Positions 29,532-41,040 are shown, numbered from the stretch's first letter. The stretch is 64,000 bases of DNA from Malachius bipustulatus (GCA_910589415.1 OU342638.1:6200001-6264000), one strand, 5' to 3'. Notes: generated by a model from the letters alone, not told the origin. Made by a program: numbers and translations.

Positions 29532-30728
29532 TTATTTTATTTTGACTTTCTTGCCATTCAACTTTAAATATTTTTTATTCAGTTTAACTCTTTTCATTTT
29601 AGTCCTCTTTCTTGCTTCTCTTTTTACGTCTTCTGCTCTTTGTTTATTATTCCATTTAATTGTTTTCATCTTACTCATCTTTCTTGCTTCTTTCATCAAT
29701 TCTTCTAGTCTTTGATCATTTTTCAATCTAATTGTTTCAAGTTCACTCAGACTCTTTCTTGTTTCTCTTCTTACTTCTTCTATTCTTTGTTTATTATTCC
29801 ATTTAATTGTTTTCATCTTACTCATCTTTCTTGCTTCTTTCATCAATTCTTCTAGTCTTTGATCATTTTCCCCTCTAATAGTTTTAAGTTTACTCTTACT
29901 CTCTCTTTCTAACTCACCTATTGGGTAAATACTATTGTTTAAATATTTTGTATCTTTGACCACAAATTTATGCACACAACACATTACTATAATACTGTTT
30001 TCTTCTTTTCTAACTAATCCCCTATAATTTCTGGTTACTTGTTTTATTTTTATGCTATATTTCTCAGTTTTCTTTATCATTTTCATATAATCTTCTATAT
30101 TTATTCCATTATAATCATTTTTCTTCTCATATAATTCGTTTTCATACTTAATACTATTTAATTCATTCCTTATATTCTTTTCTTCTTTCCCATAATGATT
30201 GTGTGTGACAAATTTTATTTGGCCTTCGTTAATTTTAGGTAATTTATTTGGAACTTCTATTCTAAGCAATTTGTCATTCCCCAATACTAAATTATCGTCA
30301 ATATATTCATTATTTTTATCTTCTGTTATTTTCCAATCCCATTTCTTGATAGGCTTTTCAGAAAATTTCTGGTCAAATTCTTCCATTTTCTCTATTCCAC
30401 TTTGTATTTCTTTTTTAACTTCTTCTATTTTATCATCACAGATTGTTTTGTTTTGTTCAATTTTATCATTTATTCCTTCATTGATTTTTTCCATTTTCTC
30501 CATAAAACCTTGTATTTCATCTTTTATTTCTTCTATCATCTTATTTTGTTCATCTCTTCCTTCTTTAATTTCTTTCATCATTATCCTAAACATAGCAATT
30601 ATTGTAATATCTTCTTTGACTTCTGACTCATCTTTCGCAGTATCTTCTAAAATCGCTCGTATTGTTTCCGTCATATCTCTTCTCTCTTGATTTTCTGTTA
30701 TATCTCCCTCATTTTCTTTTACCATCAT
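29532..30728 (-). CDS. Gag-like protein with helical repeats, unit 1
   Basis: The 398-codon frame starts at ATG 30728, about 270 bp after the primer-binding site, and is the only sizeable minus-strand frame in the internal region. Residues about 45-125 are a predicted coiled coil (EIKEGRDEQNKMIEEIKDEI). The middle (130-260) is unrecognised. Residues 281-377 are four tandem units of 24-25 residues, each with a basic helix such as NDQRLEELMKEARK or NNKQRIEEVRRE, and the tail is very lysine-rich. There is no zinc knuckle and no DxG protease motif. Position implies Gag; a coiled-coil N-terminus occurs in some insect LTR elements, but I cannot name the family. Confidence 0.7.
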   Translation of the reverse strand: MMVKENEGDITENQERRDMTETIRAILEDTAKDESEVKEDITIIAMFRIMMKEIKEGRDEQNKMIEEIKDEIQGFMEKMEKINEGINDKIEQNKTICDDKIEEVKKEIQSGIEKMEEFDQKFSEKPIKKWDWKITEDKNNEYIDDNLVLGNDKLLRIEVPNKLPKINEGQIKFVTHNHYGKEEKNIRNELNSIKYENELYEKKNDYNGINIEDYMKMIKKTEKYSIKIKQVTRNYRGLVRKEENSIIVMCCVHKFVVKDTKYLNNSIYPIGELERESKSKLKTIRGENDQRLEELMKEARKMSKMKTIKWNNKQRIEEVRRETRKSLSELETIRLKNDQRLEELMKEARKMSKMKTIKWNNKQRAEDVKREARKRTKMKRVKLNKKYLKLNGKKVKIK

Positions 30729-30999
30729 ATTCTTTTTCTATTTTATCTTGCACCAACATTTCCTATTTAATTTTGATGACAAGATCTTGTAAATAATGAA
30801 TAATTATTAAACTAACTACAATTAACTATTTCTATCTATATTTTAGAAAACTACCATTCAATATGCTAAATTTCTGTGATTTATATTATTTTTATGAACT
30901 AAATTTTGATTTTAAAATTTCAAAACTTCTGAATAATTAAAAGAGAGTATTCTTTGATTAATTAAAAGAGAGTAGCCCCACGTTGGTTGAAAGAAAATT

Positions 31000-31017
31000 G
31001 CCCCACGTTGGGCGCCA
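31000..31017 (-). promoter_or_regulatory. Primer-binding site, tRNA-Lys type
   Basis: On the minus strand TGGCGCCCAACGTGGGGC begins two bases inside the LTR boundary at 31020. This 18-mer is the standard complement of the tRNA-Lys1,2 3' end used by gypsy and several retroviruses. Identical sites lie at 33699-33716 and 36398-36415. It fixes the reading direction. The matching polypurine tract is the GGGG-containing run at 29365-29375 (minus strand). Confidence 0.9.
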
Positions 31018-31019
31018 AT

Positions 31020-32063
31020 TGTTATGGTATTCCTTTTCCCCCCCTTATCTCAATTTATTATTACTAGTTTTATTTTTAAAAAAATTTAATACCATAAACA
31101 ACAAAATTTTTAATAAAGTTATTCTCTGAGGACACTCTCTTTCTCAGGTGGGTTCAGATAAATTTTTCAATAAATTTTCTAAGTTTGAACCAAAATAAAA
31201 TATAAAAAAATTAATTTGAAATTATTATTATTATTATTTATAACTTGTAACTTACAAAATTTTAAATAAAGGAAAATCTAACCTACCTCGAGCTCTCTGA
31301 ATTTGAAAATTTCTTATACTCTAAAAATTTTAATTAAATACAATTCCAAATCTTACAATTTCCTTCTTCTTTATAAACCTTTCTCTAGTCCTCTGCTTCT
31401 CTTCTTTTTTAACTCTTTCTCTTACCGCACTTTTCAAAAATTCTCAAACTGCTCTCCGACACCGTCTCTTATTATCCCTTGTCCTTTCCAAATAAAGCTT
31501 CTATCTTGTTCTCGTAGTCTTTCTCTTTTTCTTACTGCTTCTCTTCTATTTACTAATCAATCTTTGCTTTGCGTTATTTATCTTCTTTCTGCTTTCAAAT
31601 TCTGCTCTTTCTCTAGTCCCTCTGCTTCTCTTCCATTTACTAATAAATATTTGCTTTCTGTTACTTTATCTTCTTTCTGCTTTCAAATTCTGCTGTATTT
31701 CCTTTTGAAAAAACTCTCTTCTTTTATCATTTATTCCTCTCTTAATTTCTCCTTTCTCTAGTCCCTCTGCTTCTCTTTAATTCTTCTAAATCATTATATT
31801 ACATTTTTTTCATTTATTTCTCACTGACGTTCTCTCAAATTTTTTTCTTTTTTTTTTATTATTTCTCGTTGCTATCAACATTCCCCTCATTCACTTTTTT
31901 TTTCTACTCCTCATTTTTTTCAAACAATCCAAATTTTATTTCTTATTGACATTTATAATAATTTTTATCTATTACAAGTCATAAACTTCATTGTCACAAT
32001 AATAAATCTAATTTAAACTCGAAATCTCTACCTTCCTACACCTGAATCCAATTTTCTATAACA
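31020..32063 (-). repeat. LTR 2 of the array, shared by units 1 and 2
   Basis: It serves as the 5' LTR of unit 1 and the 3' LTR of unit 2, with no target sequence between the units. This is the pattern left by LTR-to-LTR recombination, not by separate insertions. Confidence 0.93.
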
Positions 32064-32230
32064 ATTCCCCAAAATTTACATGAAATTAATTTTGAATTTA
32101 TTTAGAATTAATTGAATGATAATTTTCTATTAAACTATTAATTAACTAACTAACTAACTAATTAACTCATGAATCTAATTCTAACCTATTTCCTATTTCT
32201 ATATACAAATCTACATTCTAAATATTAAAT

Positions 32231-33427
32231 TTATTTTATTTTGACTTTCTTGCCATTCAACTTTAAATATTTTTTATTCAGTTTAACTCTTTTCATTTTA
32301 GTCCTCTTTCTTGCTTCTCTTTTTACGTCTTCTGCTCTTTGTTTATTATTCCATTTAATTGTTTTCATCTTACTCATCTTTCTTGCTTCTTTCATCAATT
32401 CTTCTAGTCTTTGATCATTTTTCAATCTAATTGTTTCAAGTTCACTCAGACTCTTTCTTGTTTCTCTTCTTACTTCTTCTATTCTTTGTTTATTATTCCA
32501 TTTAATTGTTTTCATCTTACTCATCTTTCTTGCTTCTTTCATCAATTCTTCTAGTCTTTGATCATTTTCCCCTCTAATAGTTTTAAGTTTACTCTTACTC
32601 TCTCTTTCTAACTCACCTATTGGGTAAATACTATTGTTTAAATATTTTGTATCTTTGACCACAAATTTATGCACACAACACATTACTATAATACTGTTTT
32701 CTTCTTTTCTAACTAATCCCCTATAATTTCTGGTTACTTGTTTTATTTTTATGCTATATTTCTCAGTTTTCTTTATCATTTTCATATAATCTTCTATATT
32801 TATTCCATTATAATCATTTTTCTTCTCATATAATTCGTTTTCATACTTAATACTATTTAATTCATTCCTTATATTCTTTTCTTCTTTCCCATAATGATTG
32901 TGTGTGACAAATTTTATTTGGCCTTCGTTAATTTTAGGTAATTTATTTGGAACTTCTATTCTAAGCAATTTGTCATTCCCCAATACTAAATTATCGTCAA
33001 TATATTCATTATTTTTATCTTCTGTTATTTTCCAATCCCATTTCTTGATAGGCTTTTCAGAAAATTTCTGGTCAAATTCTTCCATTTTCTCTATTCCACT
33101 TTGTATTTCTTTTTTAACTTCTTCTATTTTATCATCACAGATTGTTTTGTTTTGTTCAATTTTATCATTTATTCCTTCATTGATTTTTTCCATTTTCTCC
33201 ATAAAACCTTGTATTTCATCTTTTATTTCTTCTATCATCTTATTTTGTTCATCTCTTCCTTCTTTAATTTCTTTCATCATTATCCTAAACATAGCAATTA
33301 TTGTAATATCTTCTTTGACTTCTGACTCATCTTTCGCAGTATCTTCTAAAATCGCTCGTATTGTTTCCGTCATATCTCTTCTCTCTTGATTTTCTGTTAT
33401 ATCTCCCTCATTTTCTTTTACCATCAT
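32231..33427 (-). CDS. Gag-like protein with helical repeats, unit 2
   Basis: The predicted protein is identical, residue for residue, to the one at 29532-30728. No stop or frameshift has accumulated, so the units are either very young, homogenised by recombination, or an assembly expansion. Confidence 0.7.
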   Translation of the reverse strand: MMVKENEGDITENQERRDMTETIRAILEDTAKDESEVKEDITIIAMFRIMMKEIKEGRDEQNKMIEEIKDEIQGFMEKMEKINEGINDKIEQNKTICDDKIEEVKKEIQSGIEKMEEFDQKFSEKPIKKWDWKITEDKNNEYIDDNLVLGNDKLLRIEVPNKLPKINEGQIKFVTHNHYGKEEKNIRNELNSIKYENELYEKKNDYNGINIEDYMKMIKKTEKYSIKIKQVTRNYRGLVRKEENSIIVMCCVHKFVVKDTKYLNNSIYPIGELERESKSKLKTIRGENDQRLEELMKEARKMSKMKTIKWNNKQRIEEVRRETRKSLSELETIRLKNDQRLEELMKEARKMSKMKTIKWNNKQRAEDVKREARKRTKMKRVKLNKKYLKLNGKKVKIK

Positions 33428-33718
33428 ATTCTTTTTCTATTTTATCTTGCACCAACATTTCCTATTTAATTTTGATGACAAGATCTTGTAAATAATGAAT
33501 AATTATTAAACTAACTACAATTAACTATTTCTATCTATATTTTAGAAAACTACCATTCAATATGCTAAATTTCTGTGATTTATATTATTTTTATGAACTA
33601 AATTTTGATTTTAAAATTTCAAAACTTCTGAATAATTAAAAGAGAGTATTCTTTGATTAATTAAAAGAGAGTAGCCCCACGTTGGTTGAAAGAAAATTGC
33701 CCCACGTTGGGCGCCAAT

Positions 33719-34762
33719 TGTTATGGTATTCCTTTTCCCCCCCTTATCTCAATTTATTATTACTAGTTTTATTTTTAAAAAAATTTAATACCATAAACAA
33801 CAAAATTTTTAATAAAGTTATTCTCTGAGGACACTCTCTTTCTCAGGTGGGTTCAGATAAATTTTTCAATAAATTTTCTAAGTTTGAACCAAAATAAAAT
33901 ATAAAAAAATTAATTTGAAATTATTATTATTATTATTTATAACTTGTAACTTACAAAATTTTAAATAAAGGAAAATCTAACCTACCTCGAGCTCTCTGAA
34001 TTTGAAAATTTCTTATACTCTAAAAATTTTAATTAAATACAATTCCAAATCTTACAATTTCCTTCTTCTTTATAAACCTTTCTCTAGTCCTCTGCTTCTC
34101 TTCTTTTTTAACTCTTTCTCTTACCGCACTTTTCAAAAATTCTCAAACTGCTCTCCGACACCGTCTCTTATTATCCCTTGTCCTTTCCAAATAAAGCTTC
34201 TATCTTGTTCTCGTAGTCTTTCTCTTTTTCTTACTGCTTCTCTTCTATTTACTAATCAATCTTTGCTTTGCGTTATTTATCTTCTTTCTGCTTTCAAATT
34301 CTGCTCTTTCTCTAGTCCCTCTGCTTCTCTTCCATTTACTAATAAATATTTGCTTTCTGTTACTTTATCTTCTTTCTGCTTTCAAATTCTGCTGTATTTC
34401 CTTTTGAAAAAACTCTCTTCTTTTATCATTTATTCCTCTCTTAATTTCTCCTTTCTCTAGTCCCTCTGCTTCTCTTTAATTCTTCTAAATCATTATATTA
34501 CATTTTTTTCATTTATTTCTCACTGACGTTCTCTCAAATTTTTTTCTTTTTTTTTTATTATTTCTCGTTGCTATCAACATTCCCCTCATTCACTTTTTTT
34601 TTCTACTCCTCATTTTTTTCAAACAATCCAAATTTTATTTCTTATTGACATTTATAATAATTTTTATCTATTACAAGTCATAAACTTCATTGTCACAATA
34701 ATAAATCTAATTTAAACTCGAAATCTCTACCTTCCTACACCTGAATCCAATTTTCTATAACA
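33719..34762 (-). repeat. LTR 3 of the array, shared by units 2 and 3
   Basis: Start and end positions are offset from LTR 2 by exactly 2,699 bp, the repeat period. Confidence 0.93.
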
Positions 34763-34929
34763 ATTCCCCAAAATTTACATGAAATTAATTTTGAATTTAT
34801 TTAGAATTAATTGAATGATAATTTTCTATTAAACTATTAATTAACTAACTAACTAACTAATTAACTCATGAATCTAATTCTAACCTATTTCCTATTTCTA
34901 TATACAAATCTACATTCTAAATATTAAAT

Positions 34930-36126
34930 TTATTTTATTTTGACTTTCTTGCCATTCAACTTTAAATATTTTTTATTCAGTTTAACTCTTTTCATTTTAG
35001 TCCTCTTTCTTGCTTCTCTTTTTACGTCTTCTGCTCTTTGTTTATTATTCCATTTAATTGTTTTCATCTTACTCATCTTTCTTGCTTCTTTCATCAATTC
35101 TTCTAGTCTTTGATCATTTTTCAATCTAATTGTTTCAAGTTCACTCAGACTCTTTCTTGTTTCTCTTCTTACTTCTTCTATTCTTTGTTTATTATTCCAT
35201 TTAATTGTTTTCATCTTACTCATCTTTCTTGCTTCTTTCATCAATTCTTCTAGTCTTTGATCATTTTCCCCTCTAATAGTTTTAAGTTTACTCTTACTCT
35301 CTCTTTCTAACTCACCTATTGGGTAAATACTATTGTTTAAATATTTTGTATCTTTGACCACAAATTTATGCACACAACACATTACTATAATACTGTTTTC
35401 TTCTTTTCTAACTAATCCCCTATAATTTCTGGTTACTTGTTTTATTTTTATGCTATATTTCTCAGTTTTCTTTATCATTTTCATATAATCTTCTATATTT
35501 ATTCCATTATAATCATTTTTCTTCTCATATAATTCGTTTTCATACTTAATACTATTTAATTCATTCCTTATATTCTTTTCTTCTTTCCCATAATGATTGT
35601 GTGTGACAAATTTTATTTGGCCTTCGTTAATTTTAGGTAATTTATTTGGAACTTCTATTCTAAGCAATTTGTCATTCCCCAATACTAAATTATCGTCAAT
35701 ATATTCATTATTTTTATCTTCTGTTATTTTCCAATCCCATTTCTTGATAGGCTTTTCAGAAAATTTCTGGTCAAATTCTTCCATTTTCTCTATTCCACTT
35801 TGTATTTCTTTTTTAACTTCTTCTATTTTATCATCACAGATTGTTTTGTTTTGTTCAATTTTATCATTTATTCCTTCATTGATTTTTTCCATTTTCTCCA
35901 TAAAACCTTGTATTTCATCTTTTATTTCTTCTATCATCTTATTTTGTTCATCTCTTCCTTCTTTAATTTCTTTCATCATTATCCTAAACATAGCAATTAT
36001 TGTAATATCTTCTTTGACTTCTGACTCATCTTTCGCAGTATCTTCTAAAATCGCTCGTATTGTTTCCGTCATATCTCTTCTCTCTTGATTTTCTGTTATA
36101 TCTCCCTCATTTTCTTTTACCATCAT
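34930..36126 (-). CDS. Gag-like protein with helical repeats, unit 3
   Basis: Third identical copy. It is the first to be transcribed if the minus-strand LTR 4 (36418-37461) acts as promoter. The internal region around it is unchanged from the other units. Confidence 0.7.
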   Translation of the reverse strand: MMVKENEGDITENQERRDMTETIRAILEDTAKDESEVKEDITIIAMFRIMMKEIKEGRDEQNKMIEEIKDEIQGFMEKMEKINEGINDKIEQNKTICDDKIEEVKKEIQSGIEKMEEFDQKFSEKPIKKWDWKITEDKNNEYIDDNLVLGNDKLLRIEVPNKLPKINEGQIKFVTHNHYGKEEKNIRNELNSIKYENELYEKKNDYNGINIEDYMKMIKKTEKYSIKIKQVTRNYRGLVRKEENSIIVMCCVHKFVVKDTKYLNNSIYPIGELERESKSKLKTIRGENDQRLEELMKEARKMSKMKTIKWNNKQRIEEVRRETRKSLSELETIRLKNDQRLEELMKEARKMSKMKTIKWNNKQRAEDVKREARKRTKMKRVKLNKKYLKLNGKKVKIK

Positions 36127-36417
36127 ATTCTTTTTCTATTTTATCTTGCACCAACATTTCCTATTTAATTTTGATGACAAGATCTTGTAAATAATGAATA
36201 ATTATTAAACTAACTACAATTAACTATTTCTATCTATATTTTAGAAAACTACCATTCAATATGCTAAATTTCTGTGATTTATATTATTTTTATGAACTAA
36301 ATTTTGATTTTAAAATTTCAAAACTTCTGAATAATTAAAAGAGAGTATTCTTTGATTAATTAAAAGAGAGTAGCCCCACGTTGGTTGAAAGAAAATTGCC
36401 CCACGTTGGGCGCCAAT

Positions 36418-37461
36418 TGTTATGGTATTCCTTTTCCCCCCCTTATCTCAATTTATTATTACTAGTTTTATTTTTAAAAAAATTTAATACCATAAACAAC
36501 AAAATTTTTAATAAAGTTATTCTCTGAGGACACTCTCTTTCTCAGGTGGGTTCAGATAAATTTTTCAATAAATTTTCTAAGTTTGAACCAAAATAAAATA
36601 TAAAAAAATTAATTTGAAATTATTATTATTATTATTTATAACTTGTAACTTACAAAATTTTAAATAAAGGAAAATCTAACCTACCTCGAGCTCTCTGAAT
36701 TTGAAAATTTCTTATACTCTAAAAATTTTAATTAAATACAATTCCAAATCTTACAATTTCCTTCTTCTTTATAAACCTTTCTCTAGTCCTCTGCTTCTCT
36801 TCTTTTTTAACTCTTTCTCTTACCGCACTTTTCAAAAATTCTCAAACTGCTCTCCGACACCGTCTCTTATTATCCCTTGTCCTTTCCAAATAAAGCTTCT
36901 ATCTTGTTCTCGTAGTCTTTCTCTTTTTCTTACTGCTTCTCTTCTATTTACTAATCAATCTTTGCTTTGCGTTATTTATCTTCTTTCTGCTTTCAAATTC
37001 TGCTCTTTCTCTAGTCCCTCTGCTTCTCTTCCATTTACTAATAAATATTTGCTTTCTGTTACTTTATCTTCTTTCTGCTTTCAAATTCTGCTGTATTTCC
37101 TTTTGAAAAAACTCTCTTCTTTTATCATTTATTCCTCTCTTAATTTCTCCTTTCTCTAGTCCCTCTGCTTCTCTTTAATTCTTCTAAATCATTATATTAC
37201 ATTTTTTTCATTTATTTCTCACTGACGTTCTCTCAAATTTTTTTCTTTTTTTTTTATTATTTCTCGTTGCTATCAACATTCCCCTCATTCACTTTTTTTT
37301 TCTACTCCTCATTTTTTTCAAACAATCCAAATTTTATTTCTTATTGACATTTATAATAATTTTTATCTATTACAAGTCATAAACTTCATTGTCACAATAA
37401 TAAATCTAATTTAAACTCGAAATCTCTACCTTCCTACACCTGAATCCAATTTTCTATAACA
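36418..37461 (-). repeat. LTR 4 of the array (upstream-most on the element strand)
   Basis: Complete LTR ending ATAACA at 37461, followed directly by the second GTAT (37462-37465) and by the continuing RT gene. With LTR 1 it defines the outer ends of a single insertion. Confidence 0.93.
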
Positions 37462-37465
37462 GTAT

Positions 37466-38286
37466 ATACTGTGGGAGATAATACTGACGACATTATAAGT
37501 AGAATGGAAGAGGACTTAGAACGGATATATAAATGGCTGTGTGACAACAACATGAAAATACAGGTGAAAAAGACAAAGTACATGATAATCAAAAGTAAAT
37601 ATAAAAGGAGTAACAGTGACAGTGGTAATAATAAGCTAAGAATAGATAATAAGGAAATAGAGAGAGTAACACAATACAAGTACCTGGGAGTGATAATTGA
37701 TGAAAATTTATGCTTTGACAAACACGCTAGTTATGTGGCTGGTAAAATAGCTCAAAAGGTAAATCTGTTGAGAAGAATTGGAAACGAAATGACAATGGAA
37801 ACAAGAATAATGGTGTATAATACAATGATAAAGCCACATTTTGATTATTGTGCGACGATGATGCTGATGATGAGAGACTCTGATATAGCGCTGTGGCAGA
37901 AGAAACAAAACCAGGCAATGAGGGTGATATTAGAATGTAGTAGGTACACGAGTGTGAAAAAAATGATAGAAGATACTGGATGGCTGACAATAAAACAACT
38001 GATGGTGTACAGTGCAAACGTGTTTGTATACAGGATGGTAAACAAGTTACTACATGGGCAAATGTGTGGAAAATATACAAGAGTGGAAGAAGTACACGAT
38101 TATGAAACAAGACACAGAGATAAATTTTACATAAAAACTGTAGCAACAAAAAGTGGACAGAAAAGCATGTTTTATGAGGGACTGAAATTATACAATGACT
38201 TACCAGATGAAGTGAAAAACTGTGAAACTATTAGAGAATTCAAAATACGTGTGAAACAGTATGTTAGGATTAAGTATTGGTTGTAA
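37466..38286 (+). pseudogene. Non-LTR RT, C-terminal part
   Basis: This continues the RT broken at 28320: a thumb region with KWLCDNNMKIQVKKTKY, YKYLGVIIDENLCFDKH, then the C-terminal domain to a stop at 38284-38286. Apart from the junction the frame is open over about 270 codons, much better preserved than the 5' part. The join reads in frame through one GTAT copy. Confidence 0.85.
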
Positions 38287-38385
38287 GAGAAATTAAATTA
38301 TGTTGGAAGATGTAGATATGATGTATGTGACTTTGTATACAATAGCTTTGGCTAATAAAGTTTGATTTGTTATTATTATTATAAA

Positions 38386-41040
38386 ATCGTCCTGTGCAAA
38401 AAGGCACTATTCAAAATTTTCGACTTTTTTAACAGGATGTGGTAGTTCATTAGTGCAACTTTGTCGTGCCAATTTTTCAAAATGTTATCTGCAATGGTTA
38501 AGTTAGGAAAAAATCAAAACCGTTTTAGAAAAGCATTGCGCAAATGGGCCCACCGTAACTTTAAACAGCGATATCTCGCTTCGGTTTACGTCAAAAACTG
38601 CCTGCTCGGACTACTTTTTTCCACTTAACAACGGCTATCTCAAAAACGAAGCTCTTAATCGAAAATAGCATATCTTTAAAAATTATTCCCTGATCATTTC
38701 TGATTCCTACGGTGTCATTTTTATATTTTTATCTTTAATAATAAACTAGCAATAAATATAAATGTTAAACGATGCTAAAATGTGAATCGTGACTGCCGCA
38801 TCAAACAGAGGGAAACGTCGCTCACCCTCCTTCGCGTCTCCTTGCCCCTCACCCTTGGTTCAGCGGTCTGCTTGCCGAGAATTTGAATAAAACGCCCGCT
38901 AACAGGATAATATTTATTAGATATTTTAATAATTATTAAAGTCAACAATGTATTATACAAATACAAAATGCAAAGTAGGTATGTCAATAAAGTTATCCCT
39001 GATTTTTAAATTATTCAAGGAATTCCTGCATGTGCATGACCAGATATTGCACTACATATTATTATTTACACACCTAAATACCTACCTACCTACCTACCTT
39101 GTAAATATTTCTTGCAAAAATAGAAACAATAACAAACCTCAAAGATAAAAAAAAAATAACGTAATCATGAACTCATTTTCATAATTTTCATTTCTTTATC
39201 AGTTGTGAGAACTTGGCTTAGCTTCGTTACATTACTTCTTTTTTGAAAAAACACGCATTTATTGACATCAAAAATGTCTTTGCGCAAAGATTGCATTGAT
39301 TGATAACTTTTAAGAGTCATCCTCATTAAATAAAATTAGTTGCAGAATATTTGTGTTGAAGACGTTCAATATTTTTTTTACTTGTAAAACTGGAGTAGAA
39401 ACTTTTATGCCAAAATAAAAACGCTTTGTCTCCCTTTTGAGTTTCTTGAATCTTCTTATGTAATTCAAAATTTACACCTTTAGTGATACTCTCTCTGAGA
39501 TTTAAGCATAACTTAAATGCTTTCAAAGTTTTCTGTGAACTTTATTGTTGTATAGCTCCTGATGACTTTCGACAGAGTGCACATGTTTTCGTTTTTCGCA
39601 TACTCATTTGAATAGCTGACTCCAGTTCACTCTCCGAACTTGTACTACTTAAGACTTAATGCCATCTTGGACCTCTTCAGCCTGTATTTTTCAAGTTTCA
39701 GTGCGTTATAATTAGGTTATAAATAAGTTATATCATTTAAAGCTACGATATCATATTGCGATACTTACCAAATACGATACTTTCTTCGGCAGCTTCCAAA
39801 TATATCACACGACACGGTAATATAATCGAGGTAATAATATACACACACAATTTTTTTACATATTTACACAATTTCCATTATAGCCAATCAACAACAAAAA
39901 GAAGACTTATATTTGCCTATTCCACTGTAAAAATATAAGTCATACCAGCTATATTTTATTAACTAGAAGGTGCACTTCTAAACACGTTTCACGCAAGATA
40001 GACTGTGAAAATGAAAATGGTAAAATTGGCAGAAAACAGAACGGCACCAAGAAGCAGTTCCAAGAAAAAGTAATTAGTACCTACCTACCTGCAGTATGAA
40101 TTTTATAGTATTTGCAGGCGAAAATGTAGGTGGCTAACAACTATGAGTCTCTTTAAAGCTCTATAAAGTTATATTACACCCCTAAAAATGTACATTATTA
40201 GCGATGCACAGAAGGCGACATTTTTACCTGGTTGGTTGACACGATTGTATTGTAAAGTGTAAGAACATTCAAAACTTTTCGCCTTCCAATAAAATTTGCT
40301 CGAAAATTTGTATGGACCTACTAGGTACTTTAGGGAAGATAAAATTTAGTTTAGGTGTGTAAATGATAATACTGCAATATCTGGTCATGCACATCCAGGA
40401 ATTCCTTAAATAATTTGAAAATCAGGGATAACTTTATTGGCATACCTACTTTGCATTTTGTATTTGTATAATACATTGTTGACTTTAATAATTATTAAAA
40501 TATCTAATAAATATTATCCTGTTAGCGGCCGTTTTATTCAAATTCTCGGCAAGCAGACCGCTGAACCAAGGGTGAGGGGCAACGAGACGCGAAGGAGGGT
40601 GAGCGACGTTTCCCTCTGTTTGATGCGGCAGTCACGATTCACATTTTAGCATCATTTAACATTTATATTTATTGCTAGTTTATTATTAAAGATAAAAATA
40701 TAAAAATAACACCGTAGGAATCAGAAATGATCAGGGAATAATTTTTAAAGATATGCTATTTTCGATTAAGAGCTTCGTTTTTGAGATAGCCGTTGTTAAG
40801 TGGAAAAAAGTAGTCCGAGCAGGCAGTTTTTGACGTAAACCGAAGCGAGATATCGCTGTTTAAAGTTACGGTGGGCCCATTTGCGCAATGCTTTTCTAAA
40901 ACGGTTTTGATTTTTTCCTAACTTAACCATTGCAGATAACATTTTGAAAAATTGGCACAACAAAGTTGCACTAATGAACTACCACATCCTGTTAAAAAAG
41001 TCGAAAATTTTGAATAGTGCCTTTTTGCACAGGACGATTT
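38386..41040. repeat. Long inverted arms 38386-39085 and 40340-41040
   Basis: About 700 bp per arm, matching almost perfectly in inverted orientation, for example GATATCTCGCTTCGGTTTAC at 38569 and its complement near 40840. Both arms carry a GC-richer block around 38800-38890 and 40540-40630. These are the inner portions of the 27259-41163 foldback. Confidence 0.9.
39326..39655 (-). pseudogene. Broken coding stretch in the foldback spacer, unknown
   Basis: On the minus strand one frame is open from about 39655 to a TAA near 39545, then open again in the same frame to 39326. It starts Ser-rich (SSTSSESELES), has a CALC pair (KTKTCALCRKSS), then GVNFELHKKIQETQKGDKAF, then WHKSFYSSFTSKKNIERL. 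A CxxC followed much later by an H/Y-containing FTSK segment resembles the zinc-binding N-terminus of some insect transposon-derived proteins, but I cannot name it. It may be cargo of the foldback. Confidence 0.45.

Larger units (their letters stand above)
28321..37461 (-). mobile_element. Tandem array of a gag-only LTR element: four LTRs, three internal regions
   Basis: The array is exactly 9,141 bp: three units of 2,699 bp plus one extra 1,044-bp LTR. Each LTR starts TGTTAT and ends ATAACA. The order is LTR-internal-LTR-internal-LTR-internal-LTR, all in one orientation, with one 4-bp duplication (GTAT) around the whole. The primer-binding site and polypurine tract show that the element reads on the minus strand. 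The copies look identical wherever I compared them. There is no protease, RT or integrase, so it depends on enzymes from another element. Confidence 0.93.
27397..38385 (+). mobile_element. Non-LTR retrotransposon, degenerate, with nested MITE and LTR array
   Basis: RT coding runs from 27716 to 38286 once the inserts are ignored. It is followed by a short 3' UTR with AATAAA (38354) and a TTATTATTAT tail ending at 38384. The uninterrupted opposite arm of the host foldback (41026-41050) places the insertion in an A-run (TCAAAAAATCGTCC). The first 170 bp have no recognised coding. Confidence 0.75.

Noticed and set aside
30199..30690. Plus-strand frame of 163 codons (also at 32898 and 35597)
   Set aside because: Exactly antisense to the coiled-coil part of the gag-like protein; no start context or motif.
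39756..39938. 60-codon plus-strand frame in the foldback spacer
   Set aside because: No motif, and the better frame in this spacer is on the minus strand.
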